64,000 nt of DNA from Edaphobacter paludis (GTDB lineage: Bacteria; Acidobacteriota; Terriglobia; Terriglobales; Acidobacteriaceae). Below the pieces are notes generated by a model. The model did not search any database, had not been told where the DNA came from, and saw nothing but the letters and a program-made list of their open reading frames with translations. Positions 42,848 to 52,053 of the stretch are shown here, one piece after another. Within the stretch, counting starts at the first letter, position 1; each line of letters starts with the position of its first letter. Where the stretch lies: assembly GCF_039993895.1 (NCBI RefSeq), contig NZ_CP121194.1:2728001-2792000 (forward strand), read 5' to 3'. A program made the translations under genes and the position numbers.

Positions 42848-45430
42848 TTACTCTTCCCGCAGAACTTCCAGCGGTTTCTGCCCAAGAATTCGATGACTTG
42901 CGGCCCATCCAGTTGCAACCGTCAGGGCTCCCGTTCCTATGAGCGCGGCCAGCGACCAGCCCCACTGCCAATGGAATACCACGTTCATCCGATGCAGCAT
43001 CACTCGGGCAATCAGGTTAGCAAAGGTAATACCAACAACCCCAGCCACCAGTCCCAGCACCGCAAACTCAATCGAAAAAATAGTCGCAATCCGCCGCCGC
43101 GTCGCCCCCAGCGTCTTCAGCACCACTACTTCTCTTATCCTGCGATACCGTGTGCCTGCAATGCTGCTCGCCAGAATGATGATTCCCGCAAAGATCGAGA
43201 ACGCCGCCAGAAACTGAATCACATAGGTAATCTGAATCACCACAGACCGCACTGTCTCAAGCGCCTGCGCCACATTGATCACCGTCACCGTCGGATAGGC
43301 GTTATACAGCGCCCGCTGCAACTCTCCCACACGCGCCGGATCGGCATGAACGCCGCCATACCAGACGACTGGCAGCCCAGCGAGGGCAGCCGGCGGCAGG
43401 ATAAACGCAGCGCGTGAGTAAGCATGTTGCCCATCCGACTTCGTCAGTGCGACTACCGTTGCAGTAAAGCGCGAGTCCTGCGCGGCAAACGTAATATGCG
43501 ATCCAACCTTTACGCCAAGCCGCTCGGCGTCACGCTGGTTCACCGCCACTACCGGCGATTTCTCTCCCGCCTGCCACCACTTCCCTGCAACAGCGCTCGT
43601 ACCTGGCGGCGCGGCCACGGCCCAGGTCAGAGAGATCGATTGCAGCATCCGCTTGGGAAAGTTCTTCAGCTTCGCCTGGTCTGCCGGCACTCCGTCAATA
43701 TCAACAACGCGCGAAGACACCACGGGCAGCATCTCAGGCGGAACAGTCACGCTAGGCTGCGCCTTAATCAGCGCTCGTACCCCATCAATCTCATTCGGCG
43801 TAATGTCCACCAGAAAAACATTCGGCAGATTCGGAGCACTGGTGATGTGCAGTTCGCGCACGACTGCCTGCTGCACAAAATATACCGTCATGATCTGCAT
43901 CACGCCCAACCCAAGCGCCGCCAATAATGCAGCCGAAGGGTTCCCCGGACGATAGAGATTCGCCAGCCCATGCCGCATCGCCGATGGCAGGCTCAACCGT
44001 GTCCGCCCCAGAAACTGCTTCAACCCTGCAAGCACCAGAGCCGAAGCTCCCAGTAAAACCGCAAGCACAGTCACCAGTCCCAGGGAAAAAACTCCACCTA
44101 TCATCGCCGAATCGCTAAGCGTCGCTGCAATCGCCGCCAATCCTGCAAGAATAAGAACAGCAGCTCCAATCTGCGCGCCATTCTTCCGCAGTTTGCGAAA
44201 GACCGCGGTGACAAACGGGTCATCACTCTCTTCCACCGCCCTCCGAAGAATCAAAACCGGACGGACGCCACGAATATCCAGCAGCGGAGGCAGAGTAAAT
44301 AGCAGCGTCGTCAGCACCCCCACGCCGAGGCCGGTCAACACCGTCTTCCACTGGATATGGATCTGGGTCTGCATATGGAGCAGCCCCGCCAGCAGGCGTG
44401 GAAATGCCATCTGCACCCCCACCCCGAGCGCGACGCCCAGCACTCCCCCTAGCAGCCCAAGCAATAGTGTCTGCAGCAGGTAAATTTTCATGATCTGTCC
44501 GGAGCTCGCGCCCAGCGACTTCATGATCGCAATCGTGTCCAGCCGTTGTTGCAGGTGCGCGCGCATCGCCATGCCGACGCCAATCGCCCCCAGCACCAGC
44601 GCCACCAGGCTCATCAGAGAAAGCAGACTCGTCGCCCGGTCCAGCCCCTGCGTCAGTGCTGGATTCGTCTCGCGATAGTCGATCACCCGGGCCTCCGGTA
44701 GCAGCTTCTCCAGGCGATCTCTCAACGCCGCAACCTTTGAATCCGGCATCGCACTTCCGTCCCGAGGCGCGGGCAGCTTGAAGAGAAATCTCTGCCCTGC
44801 GTGGCTCCCCGGCGCGAGTAGCCCGCTCGAATCAAGCCCTTCGCGCGAGATGAGCACGCGAGGCCCAGCCGCAAAGTTCCCCGACAACCTGTCAGGCTCG
44901 TTGACCACAACTGAAGCAATGCGAAACAGTTTGTTCCCAATCTTCAGCTGATCTCCCACTTTCAGGTGCAGCCGCACCAGCAGGTCATCAGCCACCGCCA
45001 CACTATCCTTTGTCAAAGCACTCTTCAGCGGAGCCGCCGGCGCCAGATCCACCGTCCCGTAAAACGGATACATCGCGGGATCGACAGACTTCAGCGAAAC
45101 CAACAGAGGATCGAGTGTCTTCGGCGAACTCGCCATCGACAGCAGTTCCGTCACAGGCGTCATCTCCACGCCGTCGGCCGCAATCTCGTCCAGTCCCTTC
45201 TGCTCATCCGGCGTTGGCTGCTCAAACATCCGCGCCGAAACATCCGCCGCCATAATGCTCCGCGCGCGCGTCAGCAGCGTCGCCCGAAACGACGAAGAAA
45301 ATCCACGCACCCCCGTCAGCGCCGCCACTCCAATGGCAACCGACAGAATCACAAAGAAGAATTTCCCCAACGACGAGCGCATCTCGCGGGCGGCAATCTT
45401 GGCAGCAGATCGATACGAAAGCCTCGCCAT
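42848..45430 (-). CDS. ABC transporter permease, YbbP type (FtsX/MacB_PCD)
   Basis: The 860-residue protein has an N-terminal helix (FFVILSVAIGVAALTG), a large extracytoplasmic MacB-like domain, three central helices (about residues 265-370), more helices near the middle, a second periplasmic domain and three C-terminal helices: two FtsX modules in one chain, as in E. coli YbbP. It pairs with the ATPase gene whose stop lies two bases upstream of its start (GGAG before ATG 45430). Such exporters move lipids, lipoproteins or hydrophobic molecules; the substrate of YbbAP is not settled. Confidence 0.88.
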   Translation of the reverse strand: MARLSYRSAAKIAAREMRSSLGKFFFVILSVAIGVAALTGVRGFSSSFRATLLTRARSIMAADVSARMFEQPTPDEQKGLDEIAADGVEMTPVTELLSMASSPKTLDPLLVSLKSVDPAMYPFYGTVDLAPAAPLKSALTKDSVAVADDLLVRLHLKVGDQLKIGNKLFRIASVVVNEPDRLSGNFAAGPRVLISREGLDSSGLLAPGSHAGQRFLFKLPAPRDGSAMPDSKVAALRDRLEKLLPEARVIDYRETNPALTQGLDRATSLLSLMSLVALVLGAIGVGMAMRAHLQQRLDTIAIMKSLGASSGQIMKIYLLQTLLLGLLGGVLGVALGVGVQMAFPRLLAGLLHMQTQIHIQWKTVLTGLGVGVLTTLLFTLPPLLDIRGVRPVLILRRAVEESDDPFVTAVFRKLRKNGAQIGAAVLILAGLAAIAATLSDSAMIGGVFSLGLVTVLAVLLGASALVLAGLKQFLGRTRLSLPSAMRHGLANLYRPGNPSAALLAALGLGVMQIMTVYFVQQAVVRELHITSAPNLPNVFLVDITPNEIDGVRALIKAQPSVTVPPEMLPVVSSRVVDIDGVPADQAKLKNFPKRMLQSISLTWAVAAPPGTSAVAGKWWQAGEKSPVVAVNQRDAERLGVKVGSHITFAAQDSRFTATVVALTKSDGQHAYSRAAFILPPAALAGLPVVWYGGVHADPARVGELQRALYNAYPTVTVINVAQALETVRSVVIQITYVIQFLAAFSIFAGIIILASSIAGTRYRRIREVVVLKTLGATRRRIATIFSIEFAVLGLVAGVVGITFANLIARVMLHRMNVVFHWQWGWSLAALIGTGALTVATGWAASHRILGQKPLEVLREE

Positions 45431-45432
45431 AG

Positions 45433-46194
45433 CTACTCCATCACCGCGGAGCCCTGCACTGAAGAGCCCTGCCGATCTTCGGCATCTCCACTCATCTCAT
45501 CGGAGACAATCAACCCATCCCGCAACGTAATCCGCCGGTCGGCATAAGCAGCCAGCACGGGATCATGCGTCACCAGCACCAGCGTCGTCCCTTCCTTCTT
45601 ATTTAGATTCAGCAGCAGCTCCAGCACATGCGCACCATTCGTACTGTCCAGATTTCCCGTAGGCTCATCCGCCAGCACAATCGGAGGCCGCAGAATAAAC
45701 GCACGCGCCAGCGCTACTCTCTGCTGCTCGCCGCCAGAAAGCTGCACCGGATAGTGTCCCACCCTATCTCCCAGGCCCACACTGGCCAGCAACTCTCGTG
45801 CACGCGCCAATCCATCCTGCGTGTCACCCGCATTCAACTCATAAGGCAGCAGAACATTCTCAAGCGCGGTCAGCGTGGGAATTAATTGGTACGACTGAAA
45901 GACGAACCCAATCGTCTTTCCCCGAACCTGAGCCAGCCTGTCCTCCGGGAGATAGCTGATCGCGACTCCATTCAGCCGCACATCACCGGAGCTGGGCGTA
46001 TCCAGCCCCGCAAGCAACCCGAGCAGTGTCGACTTGCCGCTCCCCGACGCTCCCATAATCGCGGCAAACTGTCCCTGCGGAATCGTAAAGTCGAGGCCCT
46101 TCAAAATGTCGACCGTCCGCGCCCCATTGCGAATCGACTTACGCAGCCCTTCAACCTCAATCATCAGAGCAGTGCTGGCTTCCGTAGCATTCAC
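45433..46194 (-). CDS. ABC transporter ATP-binding protein, YbbA/LolD type
   Basis: The 253-residue ATPase has Walker A GASGSGKST, Q-loop FVFQSYQLIPTLTALENV, signature LSGGEQQR, Walker B IVLADEPTGNLD and H-loop LVTHD. GTG 46194 is preceded by GGAGCGAAG; an ATG at 46164 is an alternative. The helper region IPTLTALENVLLP is typical of the MacB/LolD/YbbA group. First gene of a two-gene operon with the permease, divergent from the TesA-like gene. Confidence 0.92.
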   Translation of the reverse strand: MNATEASTALMIEVEGLRKSIRNGARTVDILKGLDFTIPQGQFAAIMGASGSGKSTLLGLLAGLDTPSSGDVRLNGVAISYLPEDRLAQVRGKTIGFVFQSYQLIPTLTALENVLLPYELNAGDTQDGLARARELLASVGLGDRVGHYPVQLSGGEQQRVALARAFILRPPIVLADEPTGNLDSTNGAHVLELLLNLNKKEGTTLVLVTHDPVLAAYADRRITLRDGLIVSDEMSGDAEDRQGSSVQGSAVME

Positions 46195-46226
46195 CTGGCT
46201 TCGCTCCTCCTGATAACGTTGTACGT

Positions 46227-46949
46227 ATGCGGCAGATTCAAACTGTACTTATAGTAGCGGGTGTCACCATCGGCATGTTCGGATGCAAGTCAAACTCTTC
46301 CTCGCCGTCATCCTCCCCCGTCAGCTCAACCCCCATCGCCCAGCCGCAACTTGCATCCGTTACACCGCTGCCAGCAACAAAACCGGACAATCGTCCCGTG
46401 CTGGTCTGCTTCGGCGACAGCCTCACCGCAGGCTACGGGGCCGACCCCGGCCAGAGTTATCCCGACTACCTGCAGGCCGATCTCGACGCTCGCGGCTATC
46501 ACTACCGCGTCGTCAACGAAGGTATCAGCGGTAACACCACGAAAGACGGCGTCGAGCGTCTCGGCACCATCCTCGCGCTCAAGCCAACCGTCATCGTCGT
46601 CGAGTTGGGGGGCAACGACGGTCTCCGTGGCCTGCCCATCGAGGACTCACGCGCCAATTTGGATAAAATCATCACGACGCTCAAAGCCAGTGGCGCAAAG
46701 ATAGCACTCGCCGGAATCACTCTCCCGCCAGACTACGGCCCCGACTACATCAAGCAGTTCGACGAGACCTACACTCTACTGGCAAAGAAGCACCACATCC
46801 CGATGCTTCCATTTCTGTTACAAGGCGTCTACGGCGTCAATGGCATGATGCAAACCGACCAGACCCACGCCACCGCAGCCGGAAACGAGATCATAGCCAA
46901 AAACGTCCTACCCCTTGTCTTGCCTCTTTTGAAAAAGAAGCAGCCTTAG
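46227..46949 (+). CDS. tesA: TesA-like SGNH esterase, lipoprotein
   Basis: The 240-residue protein has a lipoprotein signal (VAGVTIGMFGC), a Ser/Pro-rich linker, then VCFGDSLTAGYGA (catalytic Ser), NEGISGNTT (Gly), VELGGNDGLRG (Asn) and DQTHATAAGNEI (Asp/His). This is the TesA/arylesterase group, multifunctional lysophospholipase and thioesterase in the periplasm. In E. coli tesA is likewise divergent from ybbA-ybbP, which supports the name. The intergenic gap is 32 bases. Confidence 0.9.
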   Translation: MRQIQTVLIVAGVTIGMFGCKSNSSSPSSSPVSSTPIAQPQLASVTPLPATKPDNRPVLVCFGDSLTAGYGADPGQSYPDYLQADLDARGYHYRVVNEGISGNTTKDGVERLGTILALKPTVIVVELGGNDGLRGLPIEDSRANLDKIITTLKASGAKIALAGITLPPDYGPDYIKQFDETYTLLAKKHHIPMLPFLLQGVYGVNGMMQTDQTHATAAGNEIIAKNVLPLVLPLLKKKQP

Positions 46950-47004
46950 TAGTTCTCTGTTCCTAAATCGGTATCCTGGGTGCAAATCGGTGGGAGCCTT
47001 TCGC

Positions 47005-47880
47005 TTACCCCATCACGACAATCGGCTGCATCAGCGTCCCCGCCACGCGCCGTGTGATCGCCAGCAAATCCGTCGGGCTGGTAAACACCTTCACCAGCGA
47101 AGCCTGCGAAAACTCCGGCAGGTTCACCTGCATCCCATTGCGCAACCGTCCCGCCATCTGCGCATCCACCGTCACCGCCGGCATCTCGGGCAGCAGCGTC
47201 CGCGGATGCGGCAACAAAGCCTCAATCTCTTCAGGCCCGGCAGCTTGCTTCAATTGCTCCACCGTCACCGCTTCATTCAGCGAAAACATCCCGGCCCGGG
47301 TGCGTCGCAGCGAAGCAAGGTGCGCTCCGCAACCCGCAAGCTGACCCAACTCATGCGCCACCGACCGGACGTACCCTCCCGCCGAGACATGCATCTCAAA
47401 TGCAGCCACGTCCCCCTGCAACTCCAACAACTTGAAGTCATGGATCGTAATTCGCGCAGGCTTCACCGCAACCTCGACCCCAGCCCGAGCCAGCTTATGC
47501 GCCGCAACGCCATTGATCTTCTTGGCCGAATAAATTGGAGGAACCTGATCGATCTCGCCATGAAACCTACGGCTCAACTCGCGAAGCTCCGCAAGCGAGC
47601 AAGTCAGCGCCTTAGGATCAGCAGCCGGAGTGCCCTCGGCGTCAAAGGTGTCGGTCGCAAAACCAAAGCGGATCGATCCCTCATAATACTTCTCCGCCTG
47701 TCCGAAAAACTGCGCCAGCCGAGTGTACTTGCCCAACAACAGAGGCAAAACCCCAGTAGCCATCGGGTCAAGCGTACCAAGATGTCCGATAGACTTCTCG
47801 CCGGTGGCCCGGCGAACTATAGCCACAACGTCATGCGATGTAAGCCCCGAAGGCTTATCCAATACCAGAAGACCGTTCAT
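47005..47880 (-). CDS. truB: tRNA pseudouridine-55 synthase
   Basis: The 291-residue protein has GLLVLDKPSGLTSHD, the catalytic Asp in GHLGTLDPMATGVLPLLLG, and SAKKINGVAAHKLARAG and GGYVRSVAHELG. TruB makes pseudouridine at position 55 of the tRNA T loop. Convergent with the TesA-like gene; folE ends 20 bases upstream in the same direction. Confidence 0.96.
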   Translation of the reverse strand: MNGLLVLDKPSGLTSHDVVAIVRRATGEKSIGHLGTLDPMATGVLPLLLGKYTRLAQFFGQAEKYYEGSIRFGFATDTFDAEGTPAADPKALTCSLAELRELSRRFHGEIDQVPPIYSAKKINGVAAHKLARAGVEVAVKPARITIHDFKLLELQGDVAAFEMHVSAGGYVRSVAHELGQLAGCGAHLASLRRTRAGMFSLNEAVTVEQLKQAAGPEEIEALLPHPRTLLPEMPAVTVDAQMAGRLRNGMQVNLPEFSQASLVKVFTSPTDLLAITRRVAGTLMQPIVVMG

Positions 47881-47900
47881 TTCATCTTCTAGTCTATTTG

Positions 47901-48509
47901 CTAAAGCTCGCTTCCAGACCGCCGCACCAACGACAAAAACTCATTCCGCGTCTGAAGCTGCGTCTTAAACACGCCCAGCATCGCCGACGTCACCGTAGAC
48001 GAGTGCTGCTTCTCCACACCACGCATCATCATGCACAGGTGCTGCGCCTCCAGGATCACCGCAACCCCCTGCGGATTGATCGCCTCCTGAATGGCCTCTC
48101 CTACTTGCCGCGTAAGCCGCTCCTGAACCTGAAGCCGCCGCGAAAAGACGTCCACCAGCCGCGGAATCTTGCTCAACCCAATGACCTTGCCGTTGGGAAT
48201 ATAAGCAATATGCGCCTTGCCAAAAAACGGCAGCAAATGATGCTCGCACTGCGAGAAGAACTCGATGTCCTTCACGATGACCATCTCGTCATAGTCCACA
48301 TCGAACAGCGCATCGTGCAGAACCTTGGTGACATCCATCGCATAGCCCTTCGTCAAAAAGGCTATCGACTTCTCCATACGCTCTGGCGTTCGCAACAATC
48401 CGTCACGGTCAGGATCTTCCCCCATGCGGCGCAACAGCTCGCGATACAGCTCCTGCGTTGAAGCAGTCTCAAGCAAAACGGAATCAATTGTGGCGGACGT
48501 GCCTGCCAT
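47901..48509 (-). CDS. folE: GTP cyclohydrolase I
   Basis: The 202-residue protein has [24 protein letters not shown] with the zinc Cys and His, [23 protein letters not shown] and the second zinc Cys in [11 protein letters not shown]. FolE forms 7,8-dihydroneopterin triphosphate. AAAGGAAGG precedes ATG 48509. It lies 14 bases after the first PTPS gene, forming a pterin operon with it and its paralogue. Confidence 0.96.
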   Translation of the reverse strand: MAGTSATIDSVLLETASTQELYRELLRRMGEDPDRDGLLRTPERMEKSIAFLTKGYAMDVTKVLHDALFDVDYDEMVIVKDIEFFSQCEHHLLPFFGKAHIAYIPNGKVIGLSKIPRLVDVFSRRLQVQERLTRQVGEAIQEAINPQGVAVILEAQHLCMMMRGVEKQHSSTVTSAMLGVFKTQLQTRNEFLSLVRRSGSEL

Positions 48510-48523
48510 AGTGAACCTTCCTT

Positions 48524-48946
48524 TTAGATAAAACCGGGATCTACATTACCCGCATAGTCGAAGGAGTTATTGTTCGTCTCTTCAACATGCACCCGCTCCA
48601 GATGGGCAGCGGTAAAGCCACAAAAGATGCGATAAACCTCAATACTTAGATTCTCCGTCGTCGAGACCGATTCGCGAAAGCACTCCAGCGTGTTCAGATT
48701 CACATGGTCAAACCGATCCAGCAGATTTGTTTGCGCAAACGCATCCAGGTCGGCCAGATTGCAGACCATCCCCGTTGCCGGATCGACCTCACCGCTCACC
48801 GTCACCTGCACGGTGTAGTTATGCCCATGCCCGTGCGGATTGTTGCACTTGCCAAACACAACCCTGTTCCGTTCCGCGTCGAAAGCATCGCTATGCAGCC
48901 GATGCGAGGCCGGAAAATGATATCGCCGTGAAAGATGTGCTTTCAT
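48524..48946 (-). CDS. 6-pyruvoyl-tetrahydropterin synthase family protein, copy A
   Basis: The 140-residue T-fold protein has [12 protein letters not shown], the metal and catalytic block [48 protein letters not shown] and [13 protein letters not shown]. The FGKCNNP.GHGHNY and ET.NN elements are close to animal PTPS as I recall it, and unlike short QueD (CGRLHGHS). The substrate is the FolE product. ATG 48946 overlaps the stop of copy B (ATGA), so the paralogues are coupled. Confidence 0.88.
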   Translation of the reverse strand: MKAHLSRRYHFPASHRLHSDAFDAERNRVVFGKCNNPHGHGHNYTVQVTVSGEVDPATGMVCNLADLDAFAQTNLLDRFDHVNLNTLECFRESVSTTENLSIEVYRIFCGFTAAHLERVHVEETNNNSFDYAGNVDPGFI

Positions 48947-49353
48947 CGCTCACCGTAGTAATCCGCAAATAGATCGGCCATCTCATACACCCGAACCCTG
49001 TGCAGCTTTGCGTTTGGAATCTTGCCATCCAGCCGCTGCCAAATCGCAATGGCGATGTTCTCTGTCGTTGGAATCGCCTTCGCAAACTCCGGCACTTCAA
49101 GATTCAAATGCCGATGGTCATACACGCTGACCACCTCACGCTCCAAAATATCTTTCAATTGTTTCAGATCGACCACAAACCCAGACACCGGATCGATCTC
49201 GCCGGCAACCGTCACTTCCAGCGTGTAATTGTGCCCGTGGCCATTACGGTTCGCGCACTTCCCAAAGACCCGCAGATTCTCCTCGGCGGACCACGCATCA
49301 TTCCAATAGAAATGTGCGGAAGAAAACTCGGCTTTACGTGTCAGCAATATCAT
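48943..49353 (-). CDS. 6-pyruvoyl-tetrahydropterin synthase family protein, copy B
   Basis: From ATG 49353 (AAAGAG upstream) the protein has 136 residues: SSAHFYWNDAWSAEENLRVFGKC-ANR-NGHGHNYTLEV, GFVVDLKQLK, DHRHLNLEV, PTTENIAIAIWQRL and VRVYEMADLFADY. It keeps the metal histidines, the catalytic Cys and the late Glu, but the ETDNN-like end is changed to EMADL. It starts a three-gene run (copy B, copy A, folE). The open frame to 49398 lacks a ribosome site. Confidence 0.87.
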   Translation of the reverse strand: MILLTRKAEFSSAHFYWNDAWSAEENLRVFGKCANRNGHGHNYTLEVTVAGEIDPVSGFVVDLKQLKDILEREVVSVYDHRHLNLEVPEFAKAIPTTENIAIAIWQRLDGKIPNAKLHRVRVYEMADLFADYYGER

Positions 49354-49438
49354 CGTTGCTCTTTCTATTAGACGCCCCGCACAGCCACGCGGATACAAAC
49401 CTCAATCATATCCGCGATAAAGCCGACGCTATCGATTG

Positions 49439-50524
49439 CTACACGCCGCCATACCGCCGTCCCTTCCAGACAACCGACTTCTTCACCCGATGATCCACCA
49501 CACTCCGCACCAGCAGATAAACAAACAGCGGAACCCCAAGTATCGAAATCACCAAATCAGATGCAGGAAAATGCGACCGCGCTACCCGCGAATAAAACCG
49601 CCAAAGTGTCCGCAGCCAAATCACCCAGATCACGCCTCGCTGCCACGGCTGCAGCCAGTACATCCCAACCGCCAACCCCGGCAGCCCAAAAAAAAGCAAC
49701 ACATCCAGCACCCGCCAAGCCGCCAGGTAGAGCGGACGCGGAAACAGCAGCGCAAGATTCTTCGTCCACCCCTCGACCATCTCCGCCGTACTGCGATACA
49801 TCCGCGTCGCCAGCGCATCCGGCGCATAGCGAAATCGTATCGTCCGCTCCCCGCTCTTGATATTGCGCGCCAGCGCCACATCTTCGAGCACCGTCCCTCC
49901 CAGCGCATGATGTCCGCCCACCAGAAAATACGCATCCCGCTCCACCAGCAGAAACTGCCCATTCGCCGCCGCCACGCTCCGCCCAGGATCATTCACCTGC
50001 TTCATCGGATAGACACTGGCCAGCTCCGAAAATACTAGCGGCATCACCGCCCGCTGCCAGAAGCCTGTCACAATTTGCCGCGGCGAATACGACAGCAGCG
50101 TCGCCTTATACTTCTCCATCTCAAACAGCGCGCGCGAAAGATTCCCGGGTTCATGCACAGTATCAGCATCGGTAAACAGCAGCCGCCGCCCCCGTGCAAC
50201 CCGCGCTCCGGCCCAGCAAGCATTCGACTTACCCGAAAGCGCACCCGTCCCGCTCAAATCCAGCAGCGGAGCATCCATCACCAACACGCCATCATGGGCA
50301 GCCGCAACTCCCTCCGCAATCGCCCGCGTGCCATCCACGGAGTCATCATTGACAACAATCAGCTCCCACTGCACCCCCAGCTCAAATCCCACCTCCGACT
50401 GATTCACTAGCGATGCCAGGCACGCGGCCAGCACGCTCTCTTCGTTACGCGCAGGTACGATCACCGACAGCGCAAGCTCATCAACCACAGTTCTCGACTC
50501 GGGGGAAAGCTCACTTGGGTTCAC
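49439..50524 (-). CDS. Family 2 glycosyltransferase, membrane-bound
   Basis: The 361-residue GT-A enzyme has SVIVPARNEESVLAACLASL, VVNDDSVDGT, LFTDADTVHEP (DxD), a QXXRW-like end region and three to four C-terminal helices (WRVLDVLLFFGLPGLAVGMY, LVISILGVPLFVYLLV). The general plan resembles hopene-associated transferase HpnB and carotenoid GT2 enzymes, but the acceptor cannot be named. Divergent from the TlpA-like gene. Confidence 0.78.
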   Translation of the reverse strand: MNPSELSPESRTVVDELALSVIVPARNEESVLAACLASLVNQSEVGFELGVQWELIVVNDDSVDGTRAIAEGVAAAHDGVLVMDAPLLDLSGTGALSGKSNACWAGARVARGRRLLFTDADTVHEPGNLSRALFEMEKYKATLLSYSPRQIVTGFWQRAVMPLVFSELASVYPMKQVNDPGRSVAAANGQFLLVERDAYFLVGGHHALGGTVLEDVALARNIKSGERTIRFRYAPDALATRMYRSTAEMVEGWTKNLALLFPRPLYLAAWRVLDVLLFFGLPGLAVGMYWLQPWQRGVIWVIWLRTLWRFYSRVARSHFPASDLVISILGVPLFVYLLVRSVVDHRVKKSVVWKGRRYGGV

Positions 50525-50554
50525 GACTTTGTATTATAGGAAGCGGAGCGTAAT

Positions 50555-51037
50555 GTGCGTAAAGTCTGGGCCGGTGTAGTCCTCGCAATGTTACTGGTCG
50601 CCGGGTGCGACCGCGGAAGCCATCCCCACCAGATCGGCACAGTAGCGCCGGAATTCACCGTAAGCGATGGCGTCCAGACCATCGACCTCAGCAAGTACCG
50701 TGGCCATACTGTCATCCTCAACCTGTGGGCCACCTGGTGTCCCCCATGCATCATCGAGCTTCCCAGCCTCATCCAGCTCCATCACCAGATGCCCGATGTC
50801 GACATCATCGCCATCAGCCAGGACGAAGACGACGCCGTTTACCGTCGCTTCCTCGTCCAGCACAACATTGACTTTCTCACCGTTCGCGACCCCACTACCC
50901 GCATCAACCGCCTCTACGGGACCAAACAGATTCCAGAGAGCTATGTCATCGACAAGAATGGCATGATTCGCCGCAAATTCGTCTCGGCCCAGGACTGGAC
51001 CAGCCCCGAGATCATGTCCTACCTGAAAAAGCTCTAA
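50555..51037 (+). CDS. TlpA/ResA-like thioredoxin-fold lipoprotein
   Basis: The 160-residue protein has a lipoprotein signal (VVLAMLLVAGC), the thioredoxin-fold core LNLWATWCPPCIIELPSL with the CxxC pair, SQDEDD and a cis-Pro region KQIPESYVID. Such proteins reduce disulfides in the envelope, often for cytochrome c maturation. The GTG start is preceded by AAGCGGAG. It is convergent with the HAD gene. Confidence 0.9.
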   Translation: MRKVWAGVVLAMLLVAGCDRGSHPHQIGTVAPEFTVSDGVQTIDLSKYRGHTVILNLWATWCPPCIIELPSLIQLHHQMPDVDIIAISQDEDDAVYRRFLVQHNIDFLTVRDPTTRINRLYGTKQIPESYVIDKNGMIRRKFVSAQDWTSPEIMSYLKKL

Positions 51038-51060
51038 TCACCAGGGTCATGCGACCATAG

Positions 51061-51657
51061 TCATCGCTTCGGCGCGAAGTATTCACGGATATCGATGGCC
51101 CTCATCCCGGCCCTGCGAGCACCTTCCAACCCCTCATCGGAGTCCTCAAACACCACGCAACTGGCAGCCGCAACTCCCATCCTTCGCGCTGCCTCCAGAA
51201 AGACATCCGGAGCCGGCTTACCCCGCTCCACATCCTCTGCCGCAACAATCAAGTCAAACAGCGTCCGCAGTTTTGTAACCGTCAGGCTAGCCTCGACATT
51301 CTCCCTGCGCCCATTCGAGGCAACCGCCATCGGCACCCGCCCCTGCCACTCGCGAGCGATCTCTGCAATTACCGTGACCTCCCGCAAACACTCTAACTCT
51401 GCCTGAAACGCCACTGTATACCGCGCAAAGATGTCCTCGCGCGGCACCGACGTCCCGAGCAGCGCCTCATAGTCATCCATCAGCGCATCCGGGGTCAGCC
51501 CGCCACGCGGGTAGTACCACTCCTTCGCCATCGTCAGCCCATGCGCGTCCAGCCCCACCCGAAGCGCCGCCAAATGCGCAGGGGCCGTATCCACCAGCGT
51601 CCCGTCGCAATCGAAGATCAGTCCCGCAAACGTACCCTCAACCAGAGAAATCCCCAT
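51061..51657 (-). CDS. HAD-family phosphatase (YqaB / beta-phosphoglucomutase group)
   Basis: The 198-residue protein has LIFDCDGTLVDTAPAH (motif I), VASNGRRENVEASL (motif II), GKPAPDVFLEAARRMG (motif III) and CVVFEDSDEGLEGARRAGM (motif IV), with a helical cap between. This subgroup dephosphorylates small sugar phosphates such as fructose-1-phosphate. The substrate is not determined by the sequence. Confidence 0.88.
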   Translation of the reverse strand: MGISLVEGTFAGLIFDCDGTLVDTAPAHLAALRVGLDAHGLTMAKEWYYPRGGLTPDALMDDYEALLGTSVPREDIFARYTVAFQAELECLREVTVIAEIAREWQGRVPMAVASNGRRENVEASLTVTKLRTLFDLIVAAEDVERGKPAPDVFLEAARRMGVAAASCVVFEDSDEGLEGARRAGMRAIDIREYFAPKR

Positions 51658-51700
51658 ATATTCGATTCTACGTACCCCGCGCCGCTGCTATCATCGATGC

Positions 51701-51967
51701 ATGACCCAGCTTGACGTCCTGTACCGCTACGGAGCGCCTCCCACCGAGGCTGCAACCCTTGCCATCGCCAAAATCCGCGAAGTCTACGGAGTTCGCCGCA
51801 TCGAGCTCCGCGAAGCTGAAAAGACCGTCCGCATAGAGTACGACGCCACCCGCCTGACCGAGCCGGTCATCCACCAGCTTCTCCGCCGCGCCGGCCTCGA
51901 TATCGTAGAAACCATGCCCATGTTCGCGCCTCCGCTTCCCGAGCCCGAGCCTGCAGCAGCGGTATAG
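51701..51967 (+). CDS. Small conserved hypothetical protein, 88 aa
   Basis: The 88-residue protein has a beta-alpha-beta-beta-alpha pattern (LDVLYRYG, ATLAIAKIREVYGV, RIELREAEKTVRIEYD, VIHQLLRRAGLDIVE) like a ferredoxin/heavy-metal-associated fold but without the CxxC metal motif, and a Pro/Ala-rich tail. No function recognised. It ends nine bases before a tRNA-Arg gene. Confidence 0.6.
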   Translation: MTQLDVLYRYGAPPTEAATLAIAKIREVYGVRRIELREAEKTVRIEYDATRLTEPVIHQLLRRAGLDIVETMPMFAPPLPEPEPAAAV

Positions 51968-51976
51968 TTGCACCAT

Positions 51977-52053
51977 GCGCCCGTAGCTCATCTGGATAGA
52001 GCATCTGGCTTCGAACCAGAGGGTAGGGAGTTCGAATCTCTCCGGGCGCACCA
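51977..52053 (+). tRNA. tRNA-Arg (anticodon TCG), CCA encoded
   Basis: Acceptor GCGCCCG pairs with CGGGCGC; D-arm GCTC/GAGC; anticodon stem TCTGG/CCAGA around CTTCGAA gives TCG; T-arm with GTTCGAATC; CCA is in the DNA (52051-52053). It decodes CGN arginine codons ending in A/G. Confidence 0.97.
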
